64,000 nucleotides of DNA from Blastopirellula retiformator (GCF_007859755.1 NZ_SJPF01000003.1:186001-250000), one strand, 5' to 3'. Shown: positions 23,592 to 33,479, counted from the stretch's first letter. Notes: generated by a model from the sequence alone, not told the origin. Translations and numbers: made by a program.

Positions 23592-23720
23592 CAACACTCA
23601 CCCGAGGGCGCGAGCCGAGGGAATGCGGATGCAAGCATAAGAATAATGACGAATGTCGAAACCAGAATGACGAATCAGAATTAGTTTGTCATTCGAGCTT
23701 CGACATTCGTCGTTTCTACC
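23592..23720. repeat. Repeat family B, degenerate copy 1
   Basis: Shares CAACACT...CCCG, CGAGGGAATGCGGATGCAAG and the internal ATGACGAATGTC / GACATTCGTC arms with the copies at 25050, 43765, 52747, 59400 and 60895. The right end is missing. Confidence 0.65.
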
Positions 23721-23780
23721 GCGCCCGAATACAATAAGCAAAGCCTCCAACCACCACTTGTCTCCCCAAAGGAGCGTCTT

Positions 23781-24227
23781 GTGAGTTTTGAGAAACCGCC
23801 GGAATTGGTCGACTACTACGCCGTCGCGCAGCTTCCGGTGCAATGGGGGGATATGGACTCGTTCCAACATGTCAACAACACCGTCTACCTGCGGTGGTTC
23901 GAGTCGTCTCGCGTCGAGTACCTCTCGGCCGCCAAGCTGGACGGCGTGATGGCCGAGACCGGCACCGGGCCGATTCTCTACTCAGTGACCTGCAACTTCC
24001 GCCGCCAGGTTCGCTTTCCCGACACGGTGTTGGTTGGCGCCAAAGCGACGCGTTTGGGGGGCACGAGCATTCGGATCAGCCACGCCATCTACAGCGTCGA
24101 GCAAAAGCAACTGGTAGCCGACGGCGAATCAGGCGTCGTCTATTTCGACTACAAGAATCAACAGGCGATCCGCATTCCCGACGCCATCCGAGAGTTGATT
24201 CAGTCCTTTGAAGGACACGAAGTCTAA
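23781..24227 (+). CDS. Acyl-CoA thioesterase (hotdog fold, 4HBT type)
   Basis: 148 residues starting at GTG with AAAGGAG seven bases upstream. The 4HBT signature is clear: WGDMDSFQHVNNTVYLRWFE, with the catalytic Asp in the GDMD turn and the conserved HVNN. It is predicted to hydrolyse acyl-CoA or similar thioesters; the substrate cannot be read from sequence. It is followed 11 bp later by a methyltransferase gene on the same strand, probably cotranscribed. Confidence 0.9.
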   Translation: MSFEKPPELVDYYAVAQLPVQWGDMDSFQHVNNTVYLRWFESSRVEYLSAAKLDGVMAETGTGPILYSVTCNFRRQVRFPDTVLVGAKATRLGGTSIRISHAIYSVEQKQLVADGESGVVYFDYKNQQAIRIPDAIRELIQSFEGHEV

Positions 24228-24238
24228 GGCGATCGGCC

Positions 24239-25027
24239 ATGAATCAGCCCAACATCGCCGACATCTACGATCTGCCGGAGTATTACGACGTCGTATTTGC
24301 CGACGACTGGGAAGCGGAGTTCGAGTTCCTCGACTTCTGTTTCGACCGCTACGTAGACGGTTCAGTAAACCGCCTGCTCGAACCGGCCTGTGGTACGGGG
24401 CGATTGCTGGTCGAGCTTGCACAAGCCGGCTTCGACGTCGCTGGAGTCGAACTGAACGAAAAGATGGTCGGCTACTGTCGTCAGCGTTGCCCCGGCGTCG
24501 ACCTGGTGTCTGGCGACATGGCCAACTTTCAGCTCAAGCAGTTCGCTCAGTCCGAGCCGTTTGACGCCGGCTTTAACATGATCAACAGCGTGCGTCATCT
24601 GCTGTCGGAAGAGAAGGCGGTCGCCCATTTTCGCTGCATGGCCGACGTCATCCGCCCAGGCGGAATCTACGTGGTCGGGCTCCACCTGACGCCGACGATT
24701 GGCGATCCGCTGGAAGAAGAAACGTGGGTTGCGACCCGCGACGACGTGATGGTGAAGTGTCACCTGGAGACGTACGACCGCGACCTCGACGCCCGGATCG
24801 AACGAGCGTCGCTAAGCTACGACATCACCGACGCCAGTCGCCAATTGAAAGTGACCGGCGATCTCAGCTTTCGCACCTACACGGCCGAGCAAATGGAGCA
24901 AACCTTGCAAACGGCCGGCCACTGGGAAATCGCCGAAACGTACGACTTTACGTACGATCTGTTGCAGCCGATCGAAGTTGACCAGCAAAGCGAAGACGTC
25001 GTGTATGTGTTGACACGAACGGCCTAA
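24239..25027 (+). CDS. Class I SAM-dependent methyltransferase
   Basis: 262 residues. The SAM-binding motif I reads LLEPACGTGRLLVELA, with acidic motif II GVELNEKM and motif III LVSGDMANF; a C-terminal half with beta strands as in methyltransferase domain 25/11 proteins. The N-terminal YDLPEYYDVVF resembles small-molecule methyltransferases. It lies 11 bp after a thioesterase gene, so the two are likely one unit. Substrate unknown. Confidence 0.88.
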   Translation: MNQPNIADIYDLPEYYDVVFADDWEAEFEFLDFCFDRYVDGSVNRLLEPACGTGRLLVELAQAGFDVAGVELNEKMVGYCRQRCPGVDLVSGDMANFQLKQFAQSEPFDAGFNMINSVRHLLSEEKAVAHFRCMADVIRPGGIYVVGLHLTPTIGDPLEEETWVATRDDVMVKCHLETYDRDLDARIERASLSYDITDASRQLKVTGDLSFRTYTAEQMEQTLQTAGHWEIAETYDFTYDLLQPIEVDQQSEDVVYVLTRTA

Positions 25028-25049
25028 GTGCGAAGCGCGTTCGACAAAA

Positions 25050-25198
25050 CACTAGCCCGCAGCGCCAGCGAGGGAATGCGATGGCAAGCAAGTGACGAAT
25101 GGCGAAACCAGAATGACGAATGAGTTTTACGTCATCCGAGCTTCGACATTTGTCGCTGAACTCAACACGCATTCCCTCGCTCGCGCTGCGGGCTAGTG
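25050..25198. repeat. Repeat family B copy 2, near-perfect ends
   Basis: About 149 bp bounded by inverted 31-bp ends that differ at one position (CACTAGCCCGCAGCGC... and its complement ending GCGCTGCGGGCTAGTG). The interior carries ATGACGAATG units. No flanking target duplication is evident. It lies between convergent genes (methyltransferase and DUF1559). Confidence 0.85.
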
Positions 25199-25208
25199 GA
25201 GGCATTTT

Positions 25209-26087
25209 CTAATCCGCGAGCGACACCGGGTTCCCGTCGGCGCGATTCGCCAGGTTCTGCAGCACGCTCCAATTGGTCGTCTTCGACAGGAAGTGGACCG
25301 AGCCGTCACAGAACAGGAAGAAGCATCCGCCGGTTGCGTGAGAGCTGCCGAAGTTGCAATCGAGATCGTTCCACGTGCCGGTCACGATCGGCGAACTGAA
25401 GGGCGACTTCAGCAATCGCGTGCCATGAAAGCCCCAGCGATAGTGCGGGCCGTCCATCGTTGATCGCACCGTGCTGTCGCCGTCGTACGGCTCGACCCGC
25501 TTCTCGCCAATCGCAATCGTGTTGGAGAGCCCGTCGCTGATGTTGGCGAAGGTCATGTCAGATCCCTGGCTGAAAACGCCGTCGTAAGACGACTTGTTGG
25601 TGTTGTTGCTATGGCTCCCTTCGCCGCCGGCGCAAAACGCGTAATCGCCGCGAGAGCAAGTCGCCATGTACCAACCGCTCTGCCCTGCCTCGGCGCGACG
25701 TCGTGACGGGCAGAAATAGCCTTCAAACAAGTTCTGGATCGCGGCGGAGTTGTCGGTGTGGTCGACCGCCGAGGTGATCGTGAATTGATCGTGGATGTTC
25801 TGCTGTTCCAGGAACGGCAGAATCGGGACGAAGCCGCTCATCGTGCGGTAATTGGTTCCGGCGGCGCTGGAGTAGCCCCCCTGCGGCAAGGCGCCGAACG
25901 TGTCATGAAAGTTGTGCAGCGCCAGACCAAGCTGCTTCAGGTTGTTCTGGCATTGGCTGCGTCGGGCCGCTTCGCGGGCTTGTTGCACCGCCGGCAACAA
26001 CAGCGCGATCAGCACGCCGATGATCGCGATCACCACTAGCAATTCGACCAGGGTAAATCCAGACAGGCGAAAAACGTTGCGTCGCAT
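25209..26087 (-). CDS. DUF1559 prepilin-like protein
   Basis: 292 residues. The N-terminal [19 protein letters not shown] and [12 protein letters not shown] are standard; the C-terminal block [19 protein letters not shown] is slightly diverged from the usual GxNxxxADGSV. It is followed (70 bp downstream gene order, same strand upstream) by a transthyretin-like lipoprotein gene at 26158-26574, the commonest planctomycete partnership for DUF1559. Envelope-exposed, function unknown. Confidence 0.92.
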   Translation of the reverse strand: MRRNVFRLSGFTLVELLVVIAIIGVLIALLLPAVQQAREAARRSQCQNNLKQLGLALHNFHDTFGALPQGGYSSAAGTNYRTMSGFVPILPFLEQQNIHDQFTITSAVDHTDNSAAIQNLFEGYFCPSRRRAEAGQSGWYMATCSRGDYAFCAGGEGSHSNNTNKSSYDGVFSQGSDMTFANISDGLSNTIAIGEKRVEPYDGDSTVRSTMDGPHYRWGFHGTRLLKSPFSSPIVTGTWNDLDCNFGSSHATGGCFFLFCDGSVHFLSKTTNWSVLQNLANRADGNPVSLAD

Positions 26088-26157
26088 GAGAAACCTCTTC
26101 GGGCATGAGTGGAAGGAGAGAAAAGGAGATCGGTTCGACCGCGCAAACGACCTGAGA

Positions 26158-26574
26158 TTAGAGTGCGATGTCGATGGTGTTCGCTTCCGCCTTGACGGTG
26201 TGACTGAGCGGCGTGGTCGACAGCGACGAGTACTTTGGCGGAACCAAGGGGCGCGGAATTTGGTAGTTGGGGTCGCCTACTTCCAGGCCTGATTCGACCT
26301 GCGTCGAGGAATTGACGATCACCCGATGTTCGCCCGGGATAGCGCCATCGCCGGCTGCGGTGAGCGAAAGAACATAGCTGCCGTCCGACTGGATCTCGCC
26401 GCGCGACGCCGGATGCGCCTGGTCGACCGGGTTGAAGATGATCGTGCCGCGGGTGAGCGGCTTGCCGTCAAAGGTGATGACGCCGCGAACGGGATAAGGG
26501 CGCGGTCCCTGTTGCCCACCGCAGCCAATCGCCGCCAGCAGACAGAGAAGAAAGAGAGAAGTGCGAGCGTTCAT
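26158..26574 (-). CDS. Lipoprotein with carboxypeptidase regulatory-like domain
   Basis: 138 residues from the ATG at 26574 (longer frame adds 25 unlikely residues). Signal FLLCLLAAIGC with a lipobox Cys, then a beta-sandwich-like domain with the pattern VRGVITFDGKPLTRGTIIFNP and ...GDGAIPGEHRVIV, typical of planctomycete transthyretin/CarboxypepD_reg-like lipoproteins. It is the first gene of a two-gene unit with the DUF1559 gene downstream. It probably displays a structural domain at the cell surface. Confidence 0.85.
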   Translation of the reverse strand: MNARTSLFLLCLLAAIGCGGQQGPRPYPVRGVITFDGKPLTRGTIIFNPVDQAHPASRGEIQSDGSYVLSLTAAGDGAIPGEHRVIVNSSTQVESGLEVGDPNYQIPRPLVPPKYSSLSTTPLSHTVKAEANTIDIAL

Positions 26575-26863
26575 GAGCAGGGCCTTTTGTTTGCCGCTAG
26601 CCATCAGCGGTACCGAGAAATGGCGATCGCACAGCTCCAGTCCGCGCATGATGGGATTCGCGGATCGCCGTAGAATTGGGATCGGCCCGGAAAGCGGCGC
26701 AAGCGAATTTTGCCCCTGCTCTCGGGCTGCTTGTCCATCGTGCCGCTGGGGGTCAATGCATTCAATCCGAAAATGCGTAGTAAAAATCCGTTATTTTGTC
26801 ATTGGCGCAAATGGCTAGGCGCAGGGCGCCAACGATCGCGCGGCAAGAGGTCGGCAGGCCTAG

Positions 26864-27012
26864 CTGCCTGTTGAAAAATGCCATCGTGGCATTTTCCAGC
26901 CTCGCCAGGCTCAGAGCGTAGCTCTTCGCGGCTCGCAAAATATCGACTTACGTCGCTATTTTGGGATCGCATCCATGCGATCACGCAGTCCGTCGAGAAA
27001 ATCAACGGACTG
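26864..27012 (+). mobile_element. 149-bp MITE-like element, copy 1
   Basis: Starts CTGCCTGTTGAAAAATGCC and ends GAAAATCAACGGACTG; flanked by a direct CTAG on both sides (26860-26863, 27013-27016). Contains internal stems around TGCCATCGTGGCA and ACGACTTACGTCG and a terminal hairpin CAGTCCGT...ACGGACTG. No coding capacity. Located between convergently oriented non-coding flanks, not on a stop codon. Confidence 0.9.
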
Positions 27013-27037
27013 CTAGGCGTGCCGAAGGGGATCGGCG

Positions 27038-27445
27038 TTAGTTGTCATCCGAGCTAAATCGCTCGGGAAAACGCTGCTCGAGCGCTTCTCGGACCTTCGA
27101 GGTAATATCGGGCAGGCTGACCGGTTTGGCCAGCACCGAGAAGACCTCGGCCGAAATCGCCTGTTGGCGGATGATGTCGTCGAGATTGCCGGAGAGCAGG
27201 ATGCACGGCAGTTGGGAGACGGCGGTGCGGCACTCCACAATCGCTTCGAGGCCTGTTTTCCGCGGCATGTGATAGTCGAACAGCGCTACGTCAATCCGCA
27301 TCGAGCGGACGACGTCGATCGCTTCGACTCCATCTTTGGCGAGATGAGTTTCGAAACCACGAGCCGCGAAGACCTCGGCCAGCGTTTCGCGAAAGCCGCG
27401 GTCATCGTCGGTGATCAACAAGTTCGGGGCGTGAACGATCCCCAT
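27038..27445 (-). CDS. Orphan response regulator (receiver only)
   Basis: 135 residues from the ATG at 27445 with GGAAG upstream; the longer frame adds 55 residues of poor character. CheY-like receiver: ITDDDRG acidic pocket, phosphoacceptor Asp in LFDYHMPRKTG, LLSGN and Lys in VLAKPVS. There is no output domain and no kinase nearby; it lies divergent to the sdh operon. Its partner must be elsewhere. Confidence 0.9.
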   Translation of the reverse strand: MGIVHAPNLLITDDDRGFRETLAEVFAARGFETHLAKDGVEAIDVVRSMRIDVALFDYHMPRKTGLEAIVECRTAVSQLPCILLSGNLDDIIRQQAISAEVFSVLAKPVSLPDITSKVREALEQRFPERFSSDDN

Positions 27446-27880
27446 TGTTTCATCTTCCGCCGCTTTGCGGTTAAAGAGGGTGACGTACTTGCAGGCATCG
27501 TTGTAAGGCTCGACGCCAAAATTCCTATAGAGCAATTTTAATTCCAATTTCGCACAATGCGGCAACGTTTGTAGTAAATCTGGGCCGTATCGAGATTTAG
27601 CGCAATTCACCCCTTTTTCATCGGGCTTTGAGTTGCTGCCGAATTGACAGGCGGTTGCCTAGATTACCACCACCGAAGAAATCGAACGAATTTTGCGTAA
27701 ATGGTTTTGTTGAGGGTACTTCAAAGGACGATTCTGTATGCGGTATAAACAAGAACGCATCGGGCAATGTTGCGTTTTCTTTCGGCCGGTCACGTATCGG
27801 CGGATGTCCGAATTGCGTTCTAAGCCCTTGCTGCTAGGACAGTTAGGGTTGTCGCCGATCGCCGCCAATGAGGGTTGCAG
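27446..27880. other. Divergent intergenic region upstream of sdhC
   Basis: About 435 bases. Both divergent promoters must lie here. It is A/T-rich near 27520-27620 and 27690-27740; no convincing -35/-10 pair or operator palindrome was found. Short ORFs in this stretch were rejected. Confidence 0.5.
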
Positions 27881-28723
27881 GTGAGTAATAAACCCGGTTT
27901 CTGGGCTCGTAATGAATTTTTGATTCGTCGGCTCCACTCGCTGACTGGCCTGGTGCCGGTTGGTGCGTACATGATCGTTCACCTGTTGGTGAACGCTAGC
28001 GTGGCCGCCTCGCCAGAGACGTTCCAGCGGAACGTTTTCTCCATTCACTCGCTGGGGGCTTTATTGCCGCTGGTCGAATGGACGTTCATCTTCCTGCCGA
28101 TCATGTTTCACGCGTTTCTCGGTCTGGCGTTCACCATGGGAGCGTCCCCCAACTACTCCGAGTACCGCTACAACAGCAACTTCCGCTACACGATGCAGCG
28201 AGCGACTGGTCTGCTGGCCTTTGTCTTCATCGCCTGGCACGTGTTCCACATGCATGGCTGGATTCACAATGAAGCTTGGCTCCACCTGATTCAGGGCTGG
28301 GGTGGGATGTTCAAGCCATACAACGCCGCCACGTCGGCCGCCCACGCGATGCAGGCCTCGGTCTTGTACCCGATTCTGTACACGATCGGCGTGCTGGCCT
28401 GCGTGTTCCACCTCTCCAACGGCCTGTTCACGATGGGCATCACTTGGGGTATCTGGATCAGCCCGAAGGCGCAGACCGGCGCCAAGTGCGTGACCAGCAT
28501 CTTTGGTCTGGCCTTAGCCTTGGTCGGCATCACGTCGATCGTCGGACTGTGGACGCTGAAGGACTTCAAAGAGATCCGCGAGAAAGAAAACACCGCGTAC
28601 GAGTTGTTGGTCGAAATCGGCGACATCCCGCCGAGCGAGCACAAACGTGACCTGCCTGCCGAAGAGCTGGACGAAGCCCCTGCCTTCAACGGCCCCGCCC
28701 CGGCGGAAGAGTCAGAAGATTAA
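27881..28723 (+). CDS. sdhC: Succinate dehydrogenase cytochrome b558 subunit
   Basis: 280 residues. Five transmembrane helices with several conserved histidines (RRLHSLTG, HLLVNAS, HAFLGLAF, WHVFHMHGW, FHLSNGLF) that ligate two haems, as in the Bacillus-type quinone-reactive anchor. The start is GTG at 27881 with AGGG six bases upstream; a TTG six bases earlier would overlap that site. The C-terminus extends into an acidic cytosolic tail (LPAEELDEAPAF) longer than in Bacillus. First gene of sdhCAB. Confidence 0.94.
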   Translation: MSNKPGFWARNEFLIRRLHSLTGLVPVGAYMIVHLLVNASVAASPETFQRNVFSIHSLGALLPLVEWTFIFLPIMFHAFLGLAFTMGASPNYSEYRYNSNFRYTMQRATGLLAFVFIAWHVFHMHGWIHNEAWLHLIQGWGGMFKPYNAATSAAHAMQASVLYPILYTIGVLACVFHLSNGLFTMGITWGIWISPKAQTGAKCVTSIFGLALALVGITSIVGLWTLKDFKEIREKENTAYELLVEIGDIPPSEHKRDLPAEELDEAPAFNGPAPAEESED

Positions 28724-28822
28724 TCGGGCGGTCAACCGGCAACTTCGCGCTACGATAACAGTACACAACGCACTCCTGGGCCGAGCGACGATCGACCCCA
28801 CTTGATACGAGGGATACCTGGC

Positions 28823-30802
28823 ATGGCGAAGCAACGCGTTCTGGTGGTTGGCGGCGGACTCGCCGGTTTGGCGGCCACGATGAAACTGGCCGAACTCGGC
28901 ATCGCGGTCGACCTGATGAGCATCACCCCGGTCAAGCGTTCGCACAGCGTCTGCGCTCAGGGTGGCATCAACAGCGTCAACGACCAGACCCGCCAGTTGG
29001 GCGACAATGAGTGGAAGCACTTTGACGACACCATCTACGGTGGCGACTTTCTAAACCATCAGCCGCCGGTCAAAGAGATGGCTGACTGGGCCCCGAAGGT
29101 GATCGACCTGATGGATCGCCTGGGCGTGACCTTCAACCGCACGCCGGAAGGGTTCCTCGATCGTCGTCGTTTCGGCGGCACGCTCTACAAGCGGACCGCG
29201 TTCGCCGGCGCCACCACCGGTCAGCAGCTGCTCTACGCTTTGGACGAACAGGTCCGTCGCTGGGAAGTGGAAGGTCTGGTCAAGAAGTACGAAGCCTGGG
29301 ACTTCATGAGCCCGGTGCTCGATGAAGCCGGCGTCTGCATTGGCGCCGTCGCCCAAGACACCGTCACGATGGAGCTGCGGACCTTCAAGGCGGACGCCGT
29401 CGTCGTCGCGACCGGCGGTTGCGGTTTGATCTATGGCCGCTCGACCATGTCGATGACCTGCACCGGCAGCGCCGCCAGCCGCTGTATGCAAGTTGGCGCC
29501 AAGTATGGCAACGGCGAATGCATTCAGGTCCACCCGACCGCCATCCCCGGCGCCGACAAGCTGCGTCTGATGAGCGAAAGCGCCCGTGGCGAAGGTGGCC
29601 GCGTGTGGGTTCCGCGCACGCCGCAAGATTCGCGCAGCCCGAAGAACATTCCGGAGTCGGAACGTTACTACTTCCTGGAAGAACGCTATCCGGCCTACGG
29701 CAACCTGGTGCCGCGCGACATCGCCACCCGTGAAATCTTCAACGTCTGCGTCAACGAAGGTTTGAGCGTCGAGAAAGATCGCCAGTGCGTCTACTTGGAC
29801 CTGACGCACATCGAAGCGAGCGAACTGACTCGTAAGCTGGGCGGTATCCTCGACATCTACCAAAAGTTCCAAGGCGTCGACCCGCGGTTCACGCCGATGA
29901 AGATCTTCCCGGCGGTTCACTACTCGATGGGCGGTCTCTGGACCGACTACGAGCGAACCACCGCAGGTGGCCTGATGCCGGGCTCGCCGACCAACCAGGT
30001 CACCAACATCCCGAACCTGTACGCGATTGGCGAAGTCGACTACCACTATCATGGCGCCAACCGCCTGGGGGCCAACTCGCTGCTCAGCTGCATTTTCTCG
30101 GGGCTGTTTGTGGCGCCCGGTTTGGAGACGCTGCTCAAGAACATGCCGGAAGGATCGGCCGCCGCCGAGCGTCCGCAGTCGCTGTTCGACGCCGCCCTGA
30201 CCAAGCAGAAGGATCGTCACCAGGCTTTGCTGAAGAACGACGGGGGCGAGAACCCGTACCTGATTCATCAAGAGCTGGGCAACATCATGACCAAGGCCGC
30301 CACTGTGGTCCGCGTCAATGAACAGTTGGAGAACGCCATCGGCGTCGTCCACGACCTGGGCGAACGGGTGAAGCGTTGCTCGCTGTCGGATACCGGCTCG
30401 TGGTCGAACCAAAACGTGCTGTTCACCAAGGCCCTGCAAGACATGTTCCCGATCGCCAAGGCGATTCTGAAGGGCGCCTTGCAGCGTGACGAATGCCGCG
30501 GCGCTCACTACAAGCCTGCCTTCCAGCTGCCTGGTTTGACCGCGGAAGATTACGACGAACGTCACAAACAGGCCGAAACTTGGTGCGACAAGTTCCAAGA
30601 GAATGTCGATAAGTTCCTGAAGTCGACGATCGCCACGGTCGATGCTGACGGCGAACCGCAGATTACCTACGAAGACGTCGATACGTCGCTGTTGCCGCCT
30701 CGTCCCCGTTTGTACGGGCTGGTCGGCGCCGACATCATCGAAAAGGTCTGGAAGGAACGGACCGCCAAGAAAGCGGCCAACAAGCAGCCGGCCGAGGTTT
30801 AA
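28823..30802 (+). CDS. sdhA: Succinate dehydrogenase flavoprotein subunit
   Basis: 659 residues. FAD-binding VVGGGLAGLAA at the N-terminus, the covalent-flavin region HSVCAQGGIN, the active-site stretch HPTAIPG and HRLGANSLLSCIFSG-like block (NRLGANSLLS), and a C-terminal fumarate-reductase domain. The ATG at 28823 has GAGGGA upstream. Oxidises succinate to fumarate as the peripheral subunit of complex II; SdhB lies 93 bp downstream. Confidence 0.97.
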   Translation: MAKQRVLVVGGGLAGLAATMKLAELGIAVDLMSITPVKRSHSVCAQGGINSVNDQTRQLGDNEWKHFDDTIYGGDFLNHQPPVKEMADWAPKVIDLMDRLGVTFNRTPEGFLDRRRFGGTLYKRTAFAGATTGQQLLYALDEQVRRWEVEGLVKKYEAWDFMSPVLDEAGVCIGAVAQDTVTMELRTFKADAVVVATGGCGLIYGRSTMSMTCTGSAASRCMQVGAKYGNGECIQVHPTAIPGADKLRLMSESARGEGGRVWVPRTPQDSRSPKNIPESERYYFLEERYPAYGNLVPRDIATREIFNVCVNEGLSVEKDRQCVYLDLTHIEASELTRKLGGILDIYQKFQGVDPRFTPMKIFPAVHYSMGGLWTDYERTTAGGLMPGSPTNQVTNIPNLYAIGEVDYHYHGANRLGANSLLSCIFSGLFVAPGLETLLKNMPEGSAAAERPQSLFDAALTKQKDRHQALLKNDGGENPYLIHQELGNIMTKAATVVRVNEQLENAIGVVHDLGERVKRCSLSDTGSWSNQNVLFTKALQDMFPIAKAILKGALQRDECRGAHYKPAFQLPGLTAEDYDERHKQAETWCDKFQENVDKFLKSTIATVDADGEPQITYEDVDTSLLPPRPRLYGLVGADIIEKVWKERTAKKAANKQPAEV

Positions 30803-30895
30803 TCGCTGGTCGCTAAACGAACCTTACAAAACTAACGTCCTATTCAGGCGTCGCGCCGCGGCGCTGATTCGATTCCGAGGAGTCGCCAGGAAGCC

Positions 30896-31759
30896 ATGAT
30901 CGCTCACTCTGAAGAACAGCCGAGCCGTCCCAAGCCGCAATCGTTCACCGTCAAGGTGCTTCGCAAAAACGGCCCGGGACAACCTAGCTACTGGGCCTAT
31001 TTCACGATTCCCTACGAACCGGAATTGAACGTCATCAGCGTGCTGCAAAAGATCGCCGCGCGGGGTGAAGAGGATGGCGGCAAGAAATGTTCGCCGGTCT
31101 GCTGGGACTGCAACTGCCTGGAAGAGGTTTGCGGAGCCTGCACGATGGTGATCAATGGTCGGGTGCGTCAAAGCTGCTCGGCCCTGGTCGATCGCCTGCT
31201 GGACGAAGATGGCGCCACGATCGAACTTCGCCCGATGACCAAGTTCCCGGTCGTCCGCGATCTGATGGTCGACCGCAGCCGGATGTTCCAGGCCCTGAAA
31301 AAGGTCAAAGCGTGGGTGCCAGTCGACGGCTACTACGATCTGGGCCCCGGTCCGAAGCAATCGATGGCGGCGCAAGAAGCCTCTTATCCGCTGTCGGAAT
31401 GCATGACCTGCGGCTGCTGCGTCGAATCGTGCCCGCAGTTCTCGAAGATCGAGCTGGAGCAGCAATCGAGCGAATCGGCCGAAGCGTTTGCAGAGCGGAA
31501 GGAAGCGGAGTACGACGAGAACTTCATTGGCCCGCACGCGATCAGCCAGGTGGTGCTGTTCAACATGAACCCGACCGGCGAGATGAACAAACGCGAACGG
31601 ATGGACGCGGTCACCGAAGAGGGTGGCATCCAGGTCTGCGGCAACGCCCAGAACTGCGTCTCGGTCTGCCCAAAGCATATCCCGCTGACCCGCAGCATCG
31701 CCAAAGTTGGTCGCGACGCGACCTTCCACACACTGAAGAAGTGGTTTGATTGGTCGTAA
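30896..31759 (+). CDS. sdhB: Succinate dehydrogenase iron-sulfur subunit
   Basis: 287 residues. [2Fe-2S] ligands in CWDCNCLEEVCGACTM, then [4Fe-4S]/[3Fe-4S] ligands in CMTCGCCVESCP and CGNAQNCVSVCPKHIP. It passes electrons from SdhA to the SdhC haems and quinone. The region after the first cluster carries an insertion relative to E. coli SdhB, as in Bacillus-type enzymes. Last gene of sdhCAB. Confidence 0.97.
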   Translation: MIAHSEEQPSRPKPQSFTVKVLRKNGPGQPSYWAYFTIPYEPELNVISVLQKIAARGEEDGGKKCSPVCWDCNCLEEVCGACTMVINGRVRQSCSALVDRLLDEDGATIELRPMTKFPVVRDLMVDRSRMFQALKKVKAWVPVDGYYDLGPGPKQSMAAQEASYPLSECMTCGCCVESCPQFSKIELEQQSSESAEAFAERKEAEYDENFIGPHAISQVVLFNMNPTGEMNKRERMDAVTEEGGIQVCGNAQNCVSVCPKHIPLTRSIAKVGRDATFHTLKKWFDWS

Positions 31760-31782
31760 GGGCGAGCTGTTTTACGCCGCCT

Positions 31783-32109
31783 TCACTCCACGGGATTGTC
31801 GGCAATCATCTCCATGACCAGCGACTGACGAATCGCCGCTTCCGCTTCGGCATGGCGGCCGCGATGGCTCAAGTGCAGCGCGTGGATCTGGTGCAAAAAG
31901 TCGCTGCCGGGCGCCTGCTCGATCGCTCGCTGGATATTCTCTTCGCCCAAGTCGAGCTGACCGCATTGGGTCTGGCACCAGCCGAGCGAAGCCAGCGCCT
32001 CAGGCTCATTCGGAAACTCGGCCAGCACCTCCAAAAACGCTTCGGCCGCTTGGGCAAAGCGTTTCTGCTGCATCAACAGGTTGGCCCGTCGCATGGGATC
32101 GCAGTTCAT
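31783..32109 (-). CDS. Small TPR protein
   Basis: 108 residues of about three tetratricopeptide repeats (RRANLLMQQKRFAQAAEAF, NEPEALASLGWCQTQCGQ, HALHLSHRGRHAEAEAAIR). The ATG at 32109 is preferred over a TTG two codons up. It is the last gene of a three-gene minus-strand unit after the TPR membrane protein (74 bp) and the AAA+ ATPase, and may be an adaptor in the same complex. Confidence 0.78.
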   Translation of the reverse strand: MNCDPMRRANLLMQQKRFAQAAEAFLEVLAEFPNEPEALASLGWCQTQCGQLDLGEENIQRAIEQAPGSDFLHQIHALHLSHRGRHAEAEAAIRQSLVMEMIADNPVE

Positions 32110-32183
32110 GGGCAAGGACCAATAAAGGATGGACGCAATCGTGAGTCAGATAGTGCGGTGCGATCGTCTGTACGGCAGATCGG

Positions 32184-33479
32184 CTACCTGCGAACCCTGG
32201 CCGCAACCAGGAAGTTCGTCGCAAATTGCGAGGCGACTCCGCCAAAGCAAAGCGCGAAAAAGGGAAACACCGCCAGATGCAACATCAGCGTGCCCGTATC
32301 TTCCGGCACGACCTGAGACGCGATCGATGCGCCGACGCAAATTGAGCCGAGCAGTGCTAAGAGGCCGAAGATCGCCAGGATCGCGTAGCGGGGCCAGCCT
32401 TTGTCGCAATCATGGATGTGCGCCACTGATGGCAGCAACACGGCGAAACTGACCGCAACGTACAGCGTTGGTAACGGCGTGTGGGCTCCGAATAGAAAGA
32501 GGAGCGATGACGCTGAGCCGATCAGGCAAATGCCGATCCAGTTGGAAGTTTGGATCTGTTCTTTGGAGAGCGCCAGGCGCCCGAGTCGATCAAGCCGCAA
32601 CACCAGATCGAACAATGGCGACGCGATCCAAGACATCAACACAAACGCAATATAGGCGGCGACGACCGGATAGGTCCAAACGGCGTATTCTGGATTCGCT
32701 CTGGCGAACGCCTGGACGGCGCGGTAGCCGACAAAGAGGCCGATAATCACGAACCACCGCATCCGGCCCGACTGCTGCGACATCCACAGGAAATAGCGGA
32801 GCATGAGAGAGTAGACGACGTTGCGGGCCTTCAGGCACTCGACCAGGCCAACGCGGGCCATCTCGTCTTGCGGGTTGATCCGGAGCGCTTCGCCAAAGTG
32901 CTCGGCCGCTTGTTGATGTTCGCCTGCTTGCAGCAGCGACCAGCCGAGATTGGTATGGGTGTCGGCGTTGTCCGGATCGCGGCGCAGCGCCGTGCGCATC
33001 GAATCGGCCGCGTCTTGCGTTTTGCCTTGCTTGGTGAGCGCCGTCGCACGAATGTTCAGGCATTTCACGTCGTCGGGATCGAGCGCGAGTCCTTGTTCGG
33101 CCGCCTGTTGAGCGGCGCTCCACGCTTTCGTTTCCAGCATCACTTCGCCGAGACGGGCGTAGTAAACCGGCACATCGGGATCAATGCGGATCGCTTCGCG
33201 AATGGAACGCTCGGCATCGTCGGCGCGGTTGCGCGAAGACAAGATCGTCGAGTGGATGAAATGAGCGAAGCTGAACTCGGGATTGATTCGGAGCGCTTCC
33301 TGCATGTGAAAGTCCGATTTGTTCGCTTGCTCCAAGGCGCCGCAGGCGAGTGCGGCATACGTGTGCGCTACTGGATTATTGGGATCGCGCTGAATGGCCG
33401 ATTGCAGCGTTTCAGTCGCCATGTCGAAGCGGCCTTGTTGAATCAACAGCAAGGCGCGGTCAAGTTGCGGATCGGACAC
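32184..33479 (-). CDS. TPR protein with C-terminal membrane domain
   Basis: 431 residues, GTG start. Residues 1-225 are about six TPRs (ALLLIQQGRFDMATETLQ; PNNPVAHTYAALACG; PDNADTHTNLGWSLLQAG). Residues 235-425 hold about six hydrophobic segments (WFVIIGLFVGYRAV, VVAAYIAFVLMSW, IGICLIGSASSLLFLF, and others). It is therefore a membrane-anchored scaffold with its TPRs probably in the cytosol. It lies 52 bp downstream of a Cdc48-like AAA+ gene that itself begins with TPRs. Function not recognised; a protein-quality or assembly role is inferred only from the neighbours. Confidence 0.85.
   Translation of the reverse strand: MSDPQLDRALLLIQQGRFDMATETLQSAIQRDPNNPVAHTYAALACGALEQANKSDFHMQEALRINPEFSFAHFIHSTILSSRNRADDAERSIREAIRIDPDVPVYYARLGEVMLETKAWSAAQQAAEQGLALDPDDVKCLNIRATALTKQGKTQDAADSMRTALRRDPDNADTHTNLGWSLLQAGEHQQAAEHFGEALRINPQDEMARVGLVECLKARNVVYSLMLRYFLWMSQQSGRMRWFVIIGLFVGYRAVQAFARANPEYAVWTYPVVAAYIAFVLMSWIASPLFDLVLRLDRLGRLALSKEQIQTSNWIGICLIGSASSLLFLFGAHTPLPTLYVAVSFAVLLPSVAHIHDCDKGWPRYAILAIFGLLALLGSICVGASIASQVVPEDTGTLMLHLAVFPFFALCFGGVASQFATNFLVAARVRR

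Noticed and set aside
27628-27837. 69-codon plus ORF upstream of sdhC
   Set aside because: Atypical codon pattern, no ribosome site, lies in the promoter region.
29051-30598. 515-codon antisense ORF over sdhA
   Set aside because: High-GC shadow of sdhA; no motif or start signal.
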